Assembly (NCBI RefSeq): GCF_900142575.1
Contig: NZ_FRBI01000003.1
Coordinates: 1-43,825 of the forward strand
Length of the DNA: 43,825 nucleotides
Origin: Actinacidiphila paucisporea
Lineage (GTDB): Bacteria > Actinomycetota > Actinomycetes > Streptomycetales > Streptomycetaceae
Direction of reading: 5' to 3'
The translations under genes were made by a program, and so were the position numbers. Shown in pieces: positions 1-8,049 of the stretch (within the stretch, counting starts at the first letter, position 1; each line of letters starts with the position of its first letter). The notes under the pieces are model-generated. The model was not told the origin of the DNA, did no database searches, and was given only the letters and a program-made list of their open reading frames with translations.

Positions 1-390
1 TTTCCTCGTGGCCTCCCCCGCCCGCTCTTGAATACGGTCGTGGAAGTTCTCGCCGTCCTTCGGACGACGAGACGCACCGCGCCCGGCCCAGATCCGCCAG
101 GTTCGAGCCGGTGTCGGGGTTGAAGGACGTAGTTACGCCGGTTCCTCGCGTACTCCTCTTCGTCTCGCTCGCCGAACCCGCACCATCTGGCAGTGCTGGT
201 ACGTCCCGGCTTTGTCAGGGCCGCTCCCGCCCTCTCCGGCACCACCCGGGTCAGGCTGCCCTCAGCTACGCTGACCTGCTGCGACAGGCCAGGGGTGATG
301 GTCTTTCACCTCCACTCGAACCACAGCGCCTCACGGCGCAATCAAGATCCCCGACAGCGTCAAGCTTACTGGTCGTTTCAGAATGACTCC
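1..390 (-). other. Possible 5' region of a group II intron (truncated by window edge)
   Basis: No convincing protein gene is visible in the first 512 bases. Read on the minus strand, the stretch looks like structured RNA. It has a perfect GCGCC-GTGA-GGCGC hairpin with a GNRA-type loop (326-339), then a GGTGAAAGACC segment and several G+C stems, as in domain I of bacterial group II introns. The usual GTGYG 5' end is not clearly present; the closest is TTGCGCC. A reverse transcriptase, if any, would lie left of the window. The call rests on general resemblance only. The alternative is decayed, non-functional DNA. Confidence 0.3.
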
Positions 391-512
391 GGCGGAGAGC
401 AGCACTCCCGTTGGCACTTGTTCAGCCGAGCTGGCACCTTGACCCGTGGCCTTGTGCATGCGGCCTGAGCAACTGAAACAGATCATGACCGGTCGGACGT
501 AGGGGTGGGTGG

Positions 513-1001
513 ATGGGCGCAGACGCGGGGCGGGAGTGCTGGGAGCTGCGGTCAGGAGCTGGTGTGGGGCCGCTGCAATTCGGCATGTCACCAGCCGAGG
601 TCGCCCGCGCACTCTTGGCCCCTGAAGCGCAGGAACGGGTTGGCGGTCCGTATGCGCAGGAGGACTTCGCGGATGGGCTGAAAGCCTTCTACGACGCGGG
701 CAAGCTCGCCTGCGTTGCGCTGGATGCGGTCACCGGTCCGCAGGTCTTCTTGTCTGGCTTCCCTCTGGCGGGAAGCGATCCTGAACAGGGCCAGCAGTTC
801 TTGCTGGACCACGCTGCGGAGCATGGGAACTGCTTGCTCTACACGCCTGATGACTCGCTTTCCCTGACTGATCTCGGGGTTCTTCTGCGCTCACAGCAGG
901 TCGGGGCAGCGCGCCTGACCCGTCCGCTCGTCGTGAAGGAGGAGTGGTTGGAGTCGCAGTACTTCCGGGACCACCTTCCGCTGGAGGGCGCCTCAGGCTG
1001 A
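513..1001 (+). CDS. Conserved hypothetical protein, 162 aa
   Basis: A soluble acidic protein with no signal peptide or membrane segment. An N-terminal segment reading GAGVGPLQFGMSPAEV is followed by an alpha/beta-looking stretch (ACVALDAVTGPQVFLSGFPL) and a C-terminal LTRPLVV segment. This resembles a family of Streptomyces hypothetical proteins, but I cannot name it or give a function. The ATG at 513 follows a purine-rich GGGGTGGGTGG stretch, which is only a weak ribosome site. It is a lone plus-strand gene beside the minus-strand mobilisation operon, so it may be cargo. Confidence 0.6.
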   Translation: MGADAGRECWELRSGAGVGPLQFGMSPAEVARALLAPEAQERVGGPYAQEDFADGLKAFYDAGKLACVALDAVTGPQVFLSGFPLAGSDPEQGQQFLLDHAAEHGNCLLYTPDDSLSLTDLGVLLRSQQVGAARLTRPLVVKEEWLESQYFRDHLPLEGASG

Positions 1002-1353
1002 GCGCTCGATCTCGCGAACGGACGCCAGACCCTGCGCGCAAGTCGCGATGAGATGCCACGGGCCTTGTGCTCGACGATCTCGGTCGGCAAGGTGTCCGGG
1101 TGCATGCTGATCTGGTTCCGGACGACCTGTGGGACCGGGTGGCCCCATTGCTGCCACCCCCTCCCGGACCAAACCGACAGGGAAGACAAGGCGGCAATCA
1201 CTACCAGTCATGACGTATAGACGCTAAAAGCCACAAAACGTGTACCCTTCTTGGAAATCAGCTCCCAAAAACAGCAACTGCAGCTGAGCACGCAACGAAG
1301 GAGTGCCACCGGAAGACCGGTGGCACTCTGTCGGTGTATGCCGACCCGCTCTG
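1002..1353. other. Intergenic region, no gene seen
   Basis: About 350 bases separate the 162-aa gene from the stop of the zinc-ribbon gene. No reading frame here has convincing codon use. Around 1205-1260 the sequence is unusually A/T-rich for this genome and shows no clear stem with a T-run. I see nothing else. Confidence 0.5.
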
Positions 1354-1758
1354 CTACTCCAGGTAGATGCCGACGAAGCTCCCGTCGAAGCCCATGGCGG
1401 CCACGCCCTCATCCACGCTGGCATAGGTGATGGTGTCGGGAAGGTGGGTCAGTGCCTCGAAGGCGGCGCGGGTGATCTCGGGTTCGTGCCACTCGTTGTT
1501 GCAGCGGCAGTGAACCCAGGTGATGCGGCCCTGGTTGATCAGGAGCCAGTCCCGGCGTGCCCCGCACTTCGCGCACATCACGGGGATGCCACGCAGGGCC
1601 AGCTCCTGCGGATGACGAATGTAGCGGTAGGCGCGGGGTCCGGTGGGAGGCTGGAGTTCGTGCTGGAGTTGCAGTAGCGGGTCACTGCCGGCAGGGGCAG
1701 CAGGCGGGGCGGGAGGGGCATCTGCGCGGTGGTCGTTGGTTCTGAGCACGAGCGTCAT
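1354..1758 (-). CDS. Small CxxC/CxC zinc-ribbon-like hypothetical protein, 134 aa
   Basis: The C-terminal half has Cys62-x2-Cys65 and Cys84-x-Cys86, a zinc-ribbon-like pattern in the context CAKCGARRDW and CRCNNEW. The N-terminal 40 residues are Ala/Pro-rich and probably disordered. The frame stays open upstream to 1938, overlapping the relaxase 3' end and its terminator stem. I therefore prefer the internal ATG at 1758, although its GACGGAG is very close to the start codon. It follows the relaxase operon but lies beyond its terminator, so it may have its own promoter or depend on readthrough. Function unknown. A nucleic-acid-binding role is only an inference from the zinc ribbon. Confidence 0.6.
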   Translation of the reverse strand: MTLVLRTNDHRADAPPAPPAAPAGSDPLLQLQHELQPPTGPRAYRYIRHPQELALRGIPVMCAKCGARRDWLLINQGRITWVHCRCNNEWHEPEITRAAFEALTHLPDTITYASVDEGVAAMGFDGSFVGIYLE

Positions 1759-1823
1759 CTCCGTCTGTGAGCCTGTCTGTTCATCCGTAACAGCAGATGG
1801 GGCCAGTTGTCCAGGAGTTTCGG

Positions 1824-1860
1824 CCGGTCCGGCAGGCCCGGTGCGGGCCTGCCGGACCGG
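1824..1860 (-). terminator. Perfect 17-bp stem with 3-nt loop after the relaxase gene
   Basis: CCGGTCCGGCAGGCCCG at 1824-1840 is the exact reverse complement of 1844-1860, with a GTG loop. It begins 5 bases beyond the relaxase stop, where the terminator of the minus-strand operon is expected. There is no T-run, as is common in Streptomyces. Confidence 0.75.
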
Positions 1861-1864
1861 GGTT

Positions 1865-3619
1865 TCAGCGGCGTGGCGGGCGGTTGCGGGGGTCCGGGGT
1901 ATCCGGGTGGGGTGCCGGGGGCGGCGCATGGTGGACACCGGGTCGGCGAGCCGAAGGCGCAGTGCGGCCGGTGCCGGCCTTCGGGAGTGGGGAGGCGGTG
2001 CCGGGGTGTGCGGGGAGATCGGCGAGGCGGCGCAGTCGCCAGACCAGGACGTCGTTCACGTTCTCAGCAGAGTCGAGTTCTCGCATGGCGACGGCCTGCT
2101 GGAGCAGGGCCTTGGGGTCGTGGCCGGCCTGCTCGGCCTGGGCGAGGGTGGCGGCCAGCGCGTCGTGCTGGGTCTCGCTATCGGTGCCGGTGAGGTGGTG
2201 GGGCAGTGCCGCGCGGATGGTGGTCTCGTGGCGGCTGCGTTCGGCCACGGGCAGGGCTCGGCCTTGAAAGTGCAGGGCCTGCATGGGCACGGCGGCGGCC
2301 TGTTGGTATGCGGCGCGCAGGTGCTGAGCGGTCTGGCGGGAGGCTTCAGCCTGCTGGGCGTGCCTGCGGGCGGAATGCCAGCGGGCGGCAGCGATAGCTG
2401 CCAGGACCAGGGTGGACAGCAGCATCGCTGTCGCGCCGCCGTCCTCACCCCGCCCCAGCGCCCCGCCGGCCCGGATGATGCCCCTCGCGGCCGAGCGCAG
2501 CGCGCGGGTGTCGGCTTGCTCGGCGCGGATGTGGCTGCGGGTGGCCCGCTCGAAGCAGCGTGCGGCTGCGGCCAGCTCGGCGCGGGTCGCGGCCGGGGAC
2601 GTCTGGGCGACGGCATCCAGGACTTCGCCGATCCCGACGAGCTGGGCTGCCCCCTCGCCCTCGTTGCCGCTGTCCAGGACGACGACCGCGCGCTCGGCGA
2701 TCCCGGACGCGGTTCGGCGTCCTCGGGTGGGCGCCGACCAGTTGGTCCGCGGGCCGTCGGTGCGCGACGCGTCCTGGTCGGGGGTGGCGCCTGCGAGGCG
2801 GAGCCGGATGCGGGGCAGCGACAGGTCGGCGGCCAGAGTGGAGCCTGCGAACCAGATGGGTTCACCCTTGGCGTTGCGGTCACCGGGCAGGGCGACCGCG
2901 TAGCCGAGCACGTCCCCGGACGAGCCCAGGGTGGGTTTGACCCGCAGTCCCTTGTCCCTCAGCCGGGTGAAGAACTCCGCTTCGCCAGCGGCTCCGGCCA
3001 GGGCTTGGCGGACGGCCTCGCGCAGCGTCTCGCGCGGAGCCTCCCCTCGGCCGGTGCGTTCGGCTTTGAACCGTTCCTGGCTCGTGGGGTTCTTCGCGGC
3101 GGTGCCGTCTCCGGGGTTGAGCTGCCGCAGGCCGTAGTCCTTCTCTATCTGCCGGGCCTCGGCCTGTGCTTTGCGCTTGTCGAACTTCAGGTCGGCGCGG
3201 CGTCCGTCCTGCCGCACGAGGGTGGCGGCGATGTGGATGTGGTCTTCGGCGTGGCGGACGGCGACCCATCGGCAGGCGGCGGTATCGCCTTCGGGGGCGA
3301 TGCCGACGGCGCGCACGATGCGGCGGGCGATGGCCGCCCAGTCGGCATCATCGAGGTGCCGGTCGCCTGGGTCGGCGCGCACCGAGCAGTGCCAGAACGT
3401 CTTTTCCGGTGCCCGGTCGCCGAGTGCTTTGACGGGCTGGTCGAGCTGGGCGGCGAGCTGGGCGATGGTGTGGTTCGGGTTGCGTCCGGGGTCGGGGGCG
3501 AAGTCGTTCCAGGACGCGACGAGGTGCTGGTCGGTGTGCTCGTCGCGTTTGCCGGGGCCGAACAGGTAGTGGACCAGCCCGTAGGTGCTGCGGCTGCCGT
3601 AGCGGATCTTGGGGATCAC
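1865..3619 (-). CDS. mobA: MobA/VirD2-type relaxase, 584 aa
   Basis: Predicted to nick one strand at oriT, bind covalently to the 5' end through a Tyr, and lead the strand into a recipient. The N-terminal region has Tyr-rich motif I (YGSRSTYGLVHYLFG, residues 7-21), which contains the likely nucleophile. Motif III is HAEDHIH (His123, His127, His129), the metal-binding three-His cluster of MOB relaxases. A single hydrophobic segment at about 395-412 suggests membrane contact. The remainder is long, charged and helical. The GTG start at 3619 overlaps the mobC stop as GTGA, so the two are translationally coupled. A frame extending upstream to 4162 would overlap all of mobC and is rejected. No coupling protein or T4SS gene is visible, so this part alone looks mobilisable rather than self-transferring. 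Confidence 0.85.
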   Translation of the reverse strand: MIPKIRYGSRSTYGLVHYLFGPGKRDEHTDQHLVASWNDFAPDPGRNPNHTIAQLAAQLDQPVKALGDRAPEKTFWHCSVRADPGDRHLDDADWAAIARRIVRAVGIAPEGDTAACRWVAVRHAEDHIHIAATLVRQDGRRADLKFDKRKAQAEARQIEKDYGLRQLNPGDGTAAKNPTSQERFKAERTGRGEAPRETLREAVRQALAGAAGEAEFFTRLRDKGLRVKPTLGSSGDVLGYAVALPGDRNAKGEPIWFAGSTLAADLSLPRIRLRLAGATPDQDASRTDGPRTNWSAPTRGRRTASGIAERAVVVLDSGNEGEGAAQLVGIGEVLDAVAQTSPAATRAELAAAARCFERATRSHIRAEQADTRALRSAARGIIRAGGALGRGEDGGATAMLLSTLVLAAIAAARWHSARRHAQQAEASRQTAQHLRAAYQQAAAVPMQALHFQGRALPVAERSRHETTIRAALPHHLTGTDSETQHDALAATLAQAEQAGHDPKALLQQAVAMRELDSAENVNDVLVWRLRRLADLPAHPGTASPLPKAGTGRTAPSARRPGVHHAPPPAPHPDTPDPRNRPPRR

Positions 3620-4236
3620 CGGCGCACCAGCCAGGCCACCGCGTCGTCGACACCGGACAGTGCGGTGTCGAAGCGGTGCAGGAGCTGCCGCAGGTCGGTG
3701 GCGGGCTGGCCGCCGGCGTTGAGGAAGTGCGCAACCTGGTTGAGGTTGTTGCCGACGGCGGCGAGCTGCCGGTTGGACTCCATCAGCTCCTGCACGCCCC
3801 GCCGGTAGTCCGCGACCGCGGCGGTGGGATTGACGCTGGATGCGGCGGCGAGGGTGGCAGCAGCTGCATAGCCGCCCGGGGCGAGGTCGGCGGCGTCGGC
3901 GGCTTGCTGGACGGCAGTCCACTCGGCGTCGCTGAATCGGGGGCAGATGCGGTGCGGACGCAGGCTGCTCTGGCGCAGTCGGCGGCGCGGCGCTGCGCGG
4001 ACGGTGGTGTTCGACGGCGCTGGTGACAGCGGTTGCTTCTCTCCCGACGGCACCCCTGGGCCGTCTTCCCGTTCGGCAGCTGGCACCCCCGGGCCTGCTG
4101 CCGAGCGGGAAGCTCCTGCCCCCTTGGGGGCGGGAGCGGGGTAAGGACTCCTTACCCCACAACTTGCTGCCCGACGGGCAGTGGTGACCTCACGCTCCTG
4201 TTGCGGGGTGATGGATGCCGGGTCGTTCGCGGTCAC
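3616..4236 (-). CDS. mobC: MobC-type relaxosome accessory protein, 206 aa
   Basis: The C-terminal half carries the MobC hallmark LAAVGNNLNQVAHFLNAGG (residues 158-176). Before it is a FSDAEW...AADAADL segment resembling a ribbon-helix-helix region. MobC proteins bind oriT and help the relaxase melt and nick it. The first 90 residues are low-complexity and Arg/Pro/Ala-rich, and their DNA holds the hairpins listed as a candidate oriT. The GTG at 4236 overlaps the previous stop as GTGA and is preceded by AGGAAG, so I chose it over the longer frame starting at 4323. It is coupled downstream to the relaxase. Confidence 0.82.
   Translation of the reverse strand: MTANDPASITPQQEREVTTARRAASCGVRSPYPAPAPKGAGASRSAAGPGVPAAEREDGPGVPSGEKQPLSPAPSNTTVRAAPRRRLRQSSLRPHRICPRFSDAEWTAVQQAADAADLAPGGYAAAATLAAASSVNPTAAVADYRRGVQELMESNRQLAAVGNNLNQVAHFLNAGGQPATDLRQLLHRFDTALSGVDDAVAWLVRR
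4112..4181. other. oriT: Candidate oriT: three consecutive hairpins in the mobC 5' end
   Basis: Within 70 bases there are a GCTCCTGCCCC / GGGGCGGGAGC stem with one mismatch (4112-4137), a perfect GGGGTAAGG-ACT-CCTTACCCC stem (4138-4158), and a perfect CTGCCCG-A-CGGGCAG stem (4167-4181). Such clustered inverted repeats next to mobC and mobA are typical of relaxase origins. The mobC segment encoded here is low-complexity, as if constrained by DNA structure. The nic site is not identified. Confidence 0.4.
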
Positions 4237-4457
4237 CGGCCCGGGTCCGCTTCCTGCTGGTGGACGTCGCGCAGGATGTCCTCGATGAAGTCCATCGCCA
4301 GAACCGGGTGGTGCAGGGTCCACGGGCGGGCGTGAGGGCCTCGCTGCACGATCCAGGTGCCGTCTGGTCCCGGTTCCGCGCGGTAGAGGTGACCGCTCTG
4401 GTGCAGGACGGCCAGCCAGGTCTCCACTTCGGCCGTGGTGGCGGGGTTGGTGCGCAT
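4233..4457 (-). CDS. Hypothetical protein, 74 aa, upstream of mobC
   Basis: A short soluble protein with VETWLAVLHQSGHLYRAE and a WIVQRGPHARPW segment, and an acidic C-terminal helix. I do not recognise it. The ATG at 4457 has GGAGAG seven bases upstream. The stop overlaps the mobC GTG as GTGA, so it belongs to the mobilisation operon and is probably co-translated. Small genes of this kind are frequent between DUF2637 and mob genes in actinobacterial elements. A role in transfer or copy control would be inference only. Confidence 0.65.
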   Translation of the reverse strand: MRTNPATTAEVETWLAVLHQSGHLYRAEPGPDGTWIVQRGPHARPWTLHHPVLAMDFIEDILRDVHQQEADPGR

Positions 4458-4512
4458 GATGGTGCTCTCCAGTGAGTGGCAGGAAGTCGGACGGTGGCGA
4501 TCCGGGGGCAGG

Positions 4513-5163
4513 TGACCGGCCGAGGTGTCCGGCTCGGCCACCCGGCCCGGTGGTGCGGGGTCAGTCCCGGGAGGTGGTGACCGGCTTGTCGCGCTGTTCG
4601 CGGAGCTGGGCCATCAGCGCGGTCAGCGTGGCGCTGGACAGCGGGATCTTCTGACCGCGTATCGCCTGGGAGACGACCTGCCGGGTCAGCTTGTCCTCGG
4701 CCCTGACCGCTGACCGGGCAATCTCCAGCAGCTCCTCGGTGTCCAGGTCAGCACGCCGGTCACCGGCTCTGCGGGGCTCGCGGTCACTGACCGGGGCGTG
4801 AGTGACCGGGTGGTCAGTGACCGGCGGGTGGCTGACCGGGTGGGCGGTGACCGGGTCGGTGGCGGCCGGTCGGTCACTGACCGCCGGGCCGCTGTCCGGC
4901 TGACCGCCCAGGTCAGCGGCCTGCGCCCGCGACGTCTGGGTGTCGTGGTGGCCGGTGACCGAGCCGCTGGTGTCCACCCGGCCACCTGCCCCCGTCAGTG
5001 ACCGGGTGACCGGGGTCGGCGGGTTCGCGGTCGCCCGGGGCGGGTCGGTGGGGGCAGTGACCGGCTGACCGGCACCTGCCTGACCGGCGTGCGGTGATCG
5101 CTGACCGGCCAGGTCGGCCACAGTGACCTCGGCGAGTTCGGAGCGGTCAGGCTGACCGGGCTG
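4513..5163. repeat. Iterated TGACCGG heptamer, about 15 copies
   Basis: On the plus strand TGACCGG occurs about 15 times by eye, often as tandem pairs such as TGACCGGGTGACCGG, plus many near-copies (TGACCGC, TGACCGA). The tract covers the 3' half of the DUF2637 gene and the short gap beyond it. The encoded tail is repetitive (PVTDHPVTH, PVSDR). Either the repeat protein tail or the DNA repeat itself may be what is selected. Confidence 0.6.
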
Positions 5164-5646
5164 GCCGTGACCATGGCGGTCAGCCTGGCCGGTGCGGTCA
5201 CTGTGGTTGTCCGGGCCGCGGGCGATGAGGATGTACAGGTGGACCGCTCCGGCCAGGGCGAGCGGTGCGACCGTGGACAGGTAGGCGACGACCGTGTCGC
5301 CGAGTTGCAGCCCGCCAGCCGAGGAGGCGGTCTGGTTGAGGCGGACCGCGTGCAGGGCGTTGGCCCAGACGCTGACCCCGGTGGCGGTGCCGACCAGCGT
5401 CCAGACGTAGAGGCGAGCGCGCAGCGGGGCGGTGCGCAGGACCAGCAGGGCGCGAATGCCGTAGGCGATGAAGCCGTCGACCACCAGGGGGAAGAGCCAG
5501 CACAGGGCGGGGCGGATGTGGATGGCGATGGCCATCTGCATCAGGGCGCTGGCCGACAGGGCGCACCCGGCACCGCCGAGGACGATGACGGCCAGGCGGT
5601 CCCAGCCGGTGACGAGCGCCGTCGTCGGCGCGCTGGCGGGGCTCAC
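4561..5646 (-). CDS. DUF2637 membrane protein with long repetitive tail, 361 aa
   Basis: The N-terminal 135 residues contain four predicted membrane helices (LAVIVLGGAGCALSASALM, PALCWLFPLVVDGFIAYGI, YVWTLVGTATGVSVWANAL, TVVAYLSTVAPLALAGAVHL). This is the layout of DUF2637 proteins, which are common on actinobacterial integrative elements and plasmids. Residues 135-300 are polar, disordered and repetitive. The last 55 residues (DTEELLEIARSAVRAEDKLTRQVV) look helix-turn-helix-like and could bind DNA. The GTG at 5646 overlaps the whiB stop (GTGA). Function is unproven; some DUF2637 proteins are annotated as spread-associated. A membrane-to-DNA link is an inference from the fold order. Confidence 0.75.
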   Translation of the reverse strand: MSPASAPTTALVTGWDRLAVIVLGGAGCALSASALMQMAIAIHIRPALCWLFPLVVDGFIAYGIRALLVLRTAPLRARLYVWTLVGTATGVSVWANALHAVRLNQTASSAGGLQLGDTVVAYLSTVAPLALAGAVHLYILIARGPDNHSDRTGQADRHGHGQPGQPDRSELAEVTVADLAGQRSPHAGQAGAGQPVTAPTDPPRATANPPTPVTRSLTGAGGRVDTSGSVTGHHDTQTSRAQAADLGGQPDSGPAVSDRPAATDPVTAHPVSHPPVTDHPVTHAPVSDREPRRAGDRRADLDTEELLEIARSAVRAEDKLTRQVVSQAIRGQKIPLSSATLTALMAQLREQRDKPVTTSRD

Positions 5647-6209
5647 GCCGCCGTCCCGAAGTCGTCGCGGTCCATGGCCTTCTCGCCCGGCTCGGGTATC
5701 GGTTCGGTGGGTGTGGTGGGCTCCAGGTCCCGGTGGCGAAGGGCGCGGCGGGTCTCGCGGTACCGCTTCAGCGCGGTCTCCTCGTCGATCTTCAGGATCC
5801 ACGCGAGGCGGCGGGCGGGCAGGCCGTGGCGGTAGGCGGCGTGGATGACGGCCTGCCGCTCGGCGGAGGTGAGGTGGATGTCGCGTCCGGCGACGGCGGC
5901 GTTCACGCGCGAGTAGTCCAGGCGGTGCGGGAGCCGGGTGTGCATCGGGGCGCGTTCCTGCTCGGTCAGGCCGCCCCGGATGCCGTGGGTGTCGGCGTTC
6001 TCCAGGGCGGCGTCCAGGCACGTCTGGCGGACCGGGCACTGGTTGCACAGGGCCTTGGCGGCGCGGATCTTGTCCATCTCCTCGGGGTCGGGGAAGAAGA
6101 TTTCGGGGTCGACCGGGTGGCATTCGGTGCTCTGGCAGACGGCCTGGTTCTGCCAGGACTGGTCCCCCAGCGAGCGGTGGTGGGCAGGCGTGGTCGTCGT
6201 GCTGGGCAT
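5643..6209 (-). CDS. WhiB-family Fe-S transcription factor with C-terminal helical extension, 188 aa
   Basis: The N-terminal domain has the four-Cys set Cys25, Cys55, Cys58 and Cys64 (AVC...CNQCPVRQTC), which binds a [4Fe-4S] cluster in WhiB proteins. It is followed by the beta-turn region HGIRGGLTEQER; the usual Trp of G[VI]WGG is replaced by Arg. Residues 105-165 (SAERQAVIHAAYRHGLPARRLAWILKI) look like an extra helix-turn-helix. WhiB proteins act with the principal sigma factor. Their presence in the replication/transfer operons of actinobacterial elements suggests autoregulation of those genes. The ATG at 6209 has CGGAGC upstream. Confidence 0.85.
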   Translation of the reverse strand: MPSTTTTPAHHRSLGDQSWQNQAVCQSTECHPVDPEIFFPDPEEMDKIRAAKALCNQCPVRQTCLDAALENADTHGIRGGLTEQERAPMHTRLPHRLDYSRVNAAVAGRDIHLTSAERQAVIHAAYRHGLPARRLAWILKIDEETALKRYRETRRALRHRDLEPTTPTEPIPEPGEKAMDRDDFGTAA

Positions 6210-6319
6210 GCGCGGTGTGCTCCGATCGCTCTCCGCGCGCGATGGGCGTCGGCGGAGGTGCCTGGTCGGGAAGTTGGAGGGGCGGCGCGCTGGGGGCGGG
6301 CCCGCGGGAGCAGCCTGAG

Positions 6320-7029
6320 TCAGGCGGCGCGAGTGCGTCTGCGGTCGACCAGGTCGAAGGCGACCCGGGTGGTCATCTGCGTGAGGCGGGAGGCGACGCG
6401 GTCGCCGACGTAGGCCCGCAGGTCGCCGATCGCGAGGTTGTGGTGATCAGCGTCGGCAGCATGTGGTTGTACCGGCGGTTGACCAGCCGGTAGGTGATCT
6501 CCTCGGTCCACTCCGACGCCTTCGCCGCGCCGAGGTCGTCCAGGATCAGCAGTGGCACCCGGGCCACGGCCGCCAGCTCCCGCTCGCTGTCCACCCCGGC
6601 GCGGGGGCGCAGTTCGGCGTATAGGTCCGCGGCCGTCGTCGCCCGCCACCGCACCCCCACCCCCGCCCCGACCAGGGCCCGCACCGCGCCGTGCGCCTGG
6701 TGGGTTTTGCCCGCGCCGACCACCCCGGCCATCAGCAGCGACGGCCCCGTCGCCACCTGCCGCCGCGCGCCGATGCCCGGGGCGACCGCCTGTGCGGCGA
6801 CCTCCCGGCACCAGGCCAGGACCTGCGGGTGGTCGGCCACCGCGTCCCGATAGCGAGGCAGCATCGCCGCCTGCAGGGCGTCCAGCGGCGAGTACGGCTC
6901 CGGCTCGTCCGCCACCGCGTAGGCGAGGGCGACTGCGGGGTCGATGTTCCGGGCGGCCAGGATCCGGGCCATCCGGTCCAGGGTTCCGGTACCGGCGAGG
7001 GTCTGCGGTTCGCGGGCTCGGTTGCGCAT
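6320..7029 (-). pseudogene. DnaC/IstB-like ATPase, frameshifted near the C-terminus
   Basis: A helicase-loader-type AAA+ protein with Walker A GVVGAGKT (residues 102-109) and Walker B LLILDDLG (160-167). The ATG at 7029 overlaps the upstream stop (TGATG). The uninterrupted frame stops at 6373 after a nonsense tail beginning SRSATCG. The -1/+1 neighbour frame continues the expected family ending, NLAIGDLRAYVGDRVASRL, to a stop at 6320. Adding one base near 6441-6447 (in ATCACCACAACC) restores a 236-aa protein in frame. The change removes the conserved GDRVASRL segment. It may be a true mutation, a sequencing error, or less likely programmed frameshifting. In the family, the role is loading the replicative helicase during element replication. 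Confidence 0.75.
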
Positions 7030-8048
7030 CACAGCTCCTCGGCGTAGGCGGTGGCCGCGTCGACCGGGTTGGTCCACGCGGTATGAGCGGGCACGGTAGG
7101 CCGGAATCCCGGACGGGCCAAACCGGCTGCGGGCGGGTTCATCGCGTCGTTGACCAGGCTCGGCAGCCGCGACGGGTGGCCCTGGATCTCGGCGAAGCGC
7201 CGCAGACCGGCCCGCACATGCTCCGGGGCGATGCCCTCGTCCAGGAGTTTCTTGATCACCCGGCCCAGGTGACCGATCACGTCTCCCGGCGGGCGCTGGT
7301 CGCACGAGGCGACGTACTCCCCGACGAGCTGGTTGGCCGAGACGCCGGCCGCGTCGGGCGCATCGCGCCCCGTAGGGAAAGAAGATCCAGGATCCAAAAT
7401 CCTAGATCCAGACCCCGAGGGTTCCCCGGACCCTCCCGGAGCCTTCCGGGAGAGTTCGACGAGTGCGTCCTGACCTGCGGTTTTGCCGGCGCTCTTGTGG
7501 TGGGTGCCCGCGGCGGCGTCGGGGATGTCCTGGGCGGGCGCGGGGGCGTCCCGGGCGGGCGCGGGAGGGGTCGGCGCGGGCTGAGCGGGGTGTTCGAGAG
7601 TTCCCGGAAGGTTAGGGGAACCCTCCGGGAAGTCTCCGGGAGCCTTCGGCGAGGCATCGGCGCGCTCGGTGCAGGGGCCCTTGCAGACCCCGCACCGCTG
7701 CGGCTCACACTTCGGGCACGCAGGGAGCCGGGACTGCGACGGGGTGTCGATCTTCTGGTGCCTGAACCAGGTCGGGTAGTGGAAGTACCGCTTGCCGTCG
7801 CAGCCGGTGTACCGGCAGATCGCCCCGGCGTTCTCGAGCTGGGTGAGGTCGTCCTCGACCTGGACCGCGCTGTGTTCGGCGCGCAGCGGCCAGATGATGC
7901 CGAAGATGATGGCCGCGTTGTCGCGGTGGCGGCCCCAGTCGTCGGCCATGTTGGTCATCGCCAGGAAGGTGACCATGGCGGGGATGCTGACCTCGGCGAG
8001 CGTCTCGGACGTCCAGGTCTCGGGCTTGATGGAGCGGATGCGCGGCAC
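7029..8048 (-). CDS. Replication-associated protein (phage replisome-organiser type), 339 aa
   Basis: The N-terminus (MPRIRSIKPETWTSETLAEV) and the following winged-helix-like 100 residues match the general form of phage/element replisome organisers that sit beside DnaC-like loaders. A Cys cluster (CPKCEPQRCGVCKGPC, about residue 130) may bind zinc. Residues 150-230 are a Pro/Ala-rich linker. The C-terminal helical part (DVIGHLGRVIKKLLDEGIAPEHVRAGLRRF) resembles DnaD-like regions. The GTG at 8048 lies one base after the upstream stop, and the stop overlaps the DnaC-like start. The likely job is origin recognition and helicase loading, inferred from neighbour and layout. Confidence 0.65.
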   Translation of the reverse strand: MPRIRSIKPETWTSETLAEVSIPAMVTFLAMTNMADDWGRHRDNAAIIFGIIWPLRAEHSAVQVEDDLTQLENAGAICRYTGCDGKRYFHYPTWFRHQKIDTPSQSRLPACPKCEPQRCGVCKGPCTERADASPKAPGDFPEGSPNLPGTLEHPAQPAPTPPAPARDAPAPAQDIPDAAAGTHHKSAGKTAGQDALVELSRKAPGGSGEPSGSGSRILDPGSSFPTGRDAPDAAGVSANQLVGEYVASCDQRPPGDVIGHLGRVIKKLLDEGIAPEHVRAGLRRFAEIQGHPSRLPSLVNDAMNPPAAGLARPGFRPTVPAHTAWTNPVDAATAYAEEL

Positions 8049-8049
8049 G

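Noticed and set aside
1643..3808. 721-aa plus-strand frame opposite the relaxase
   Set aside because: The minus-strand relaxase has HxxxHxH and Tyr motifs and proper coupling; the plus frame is low-complexity.
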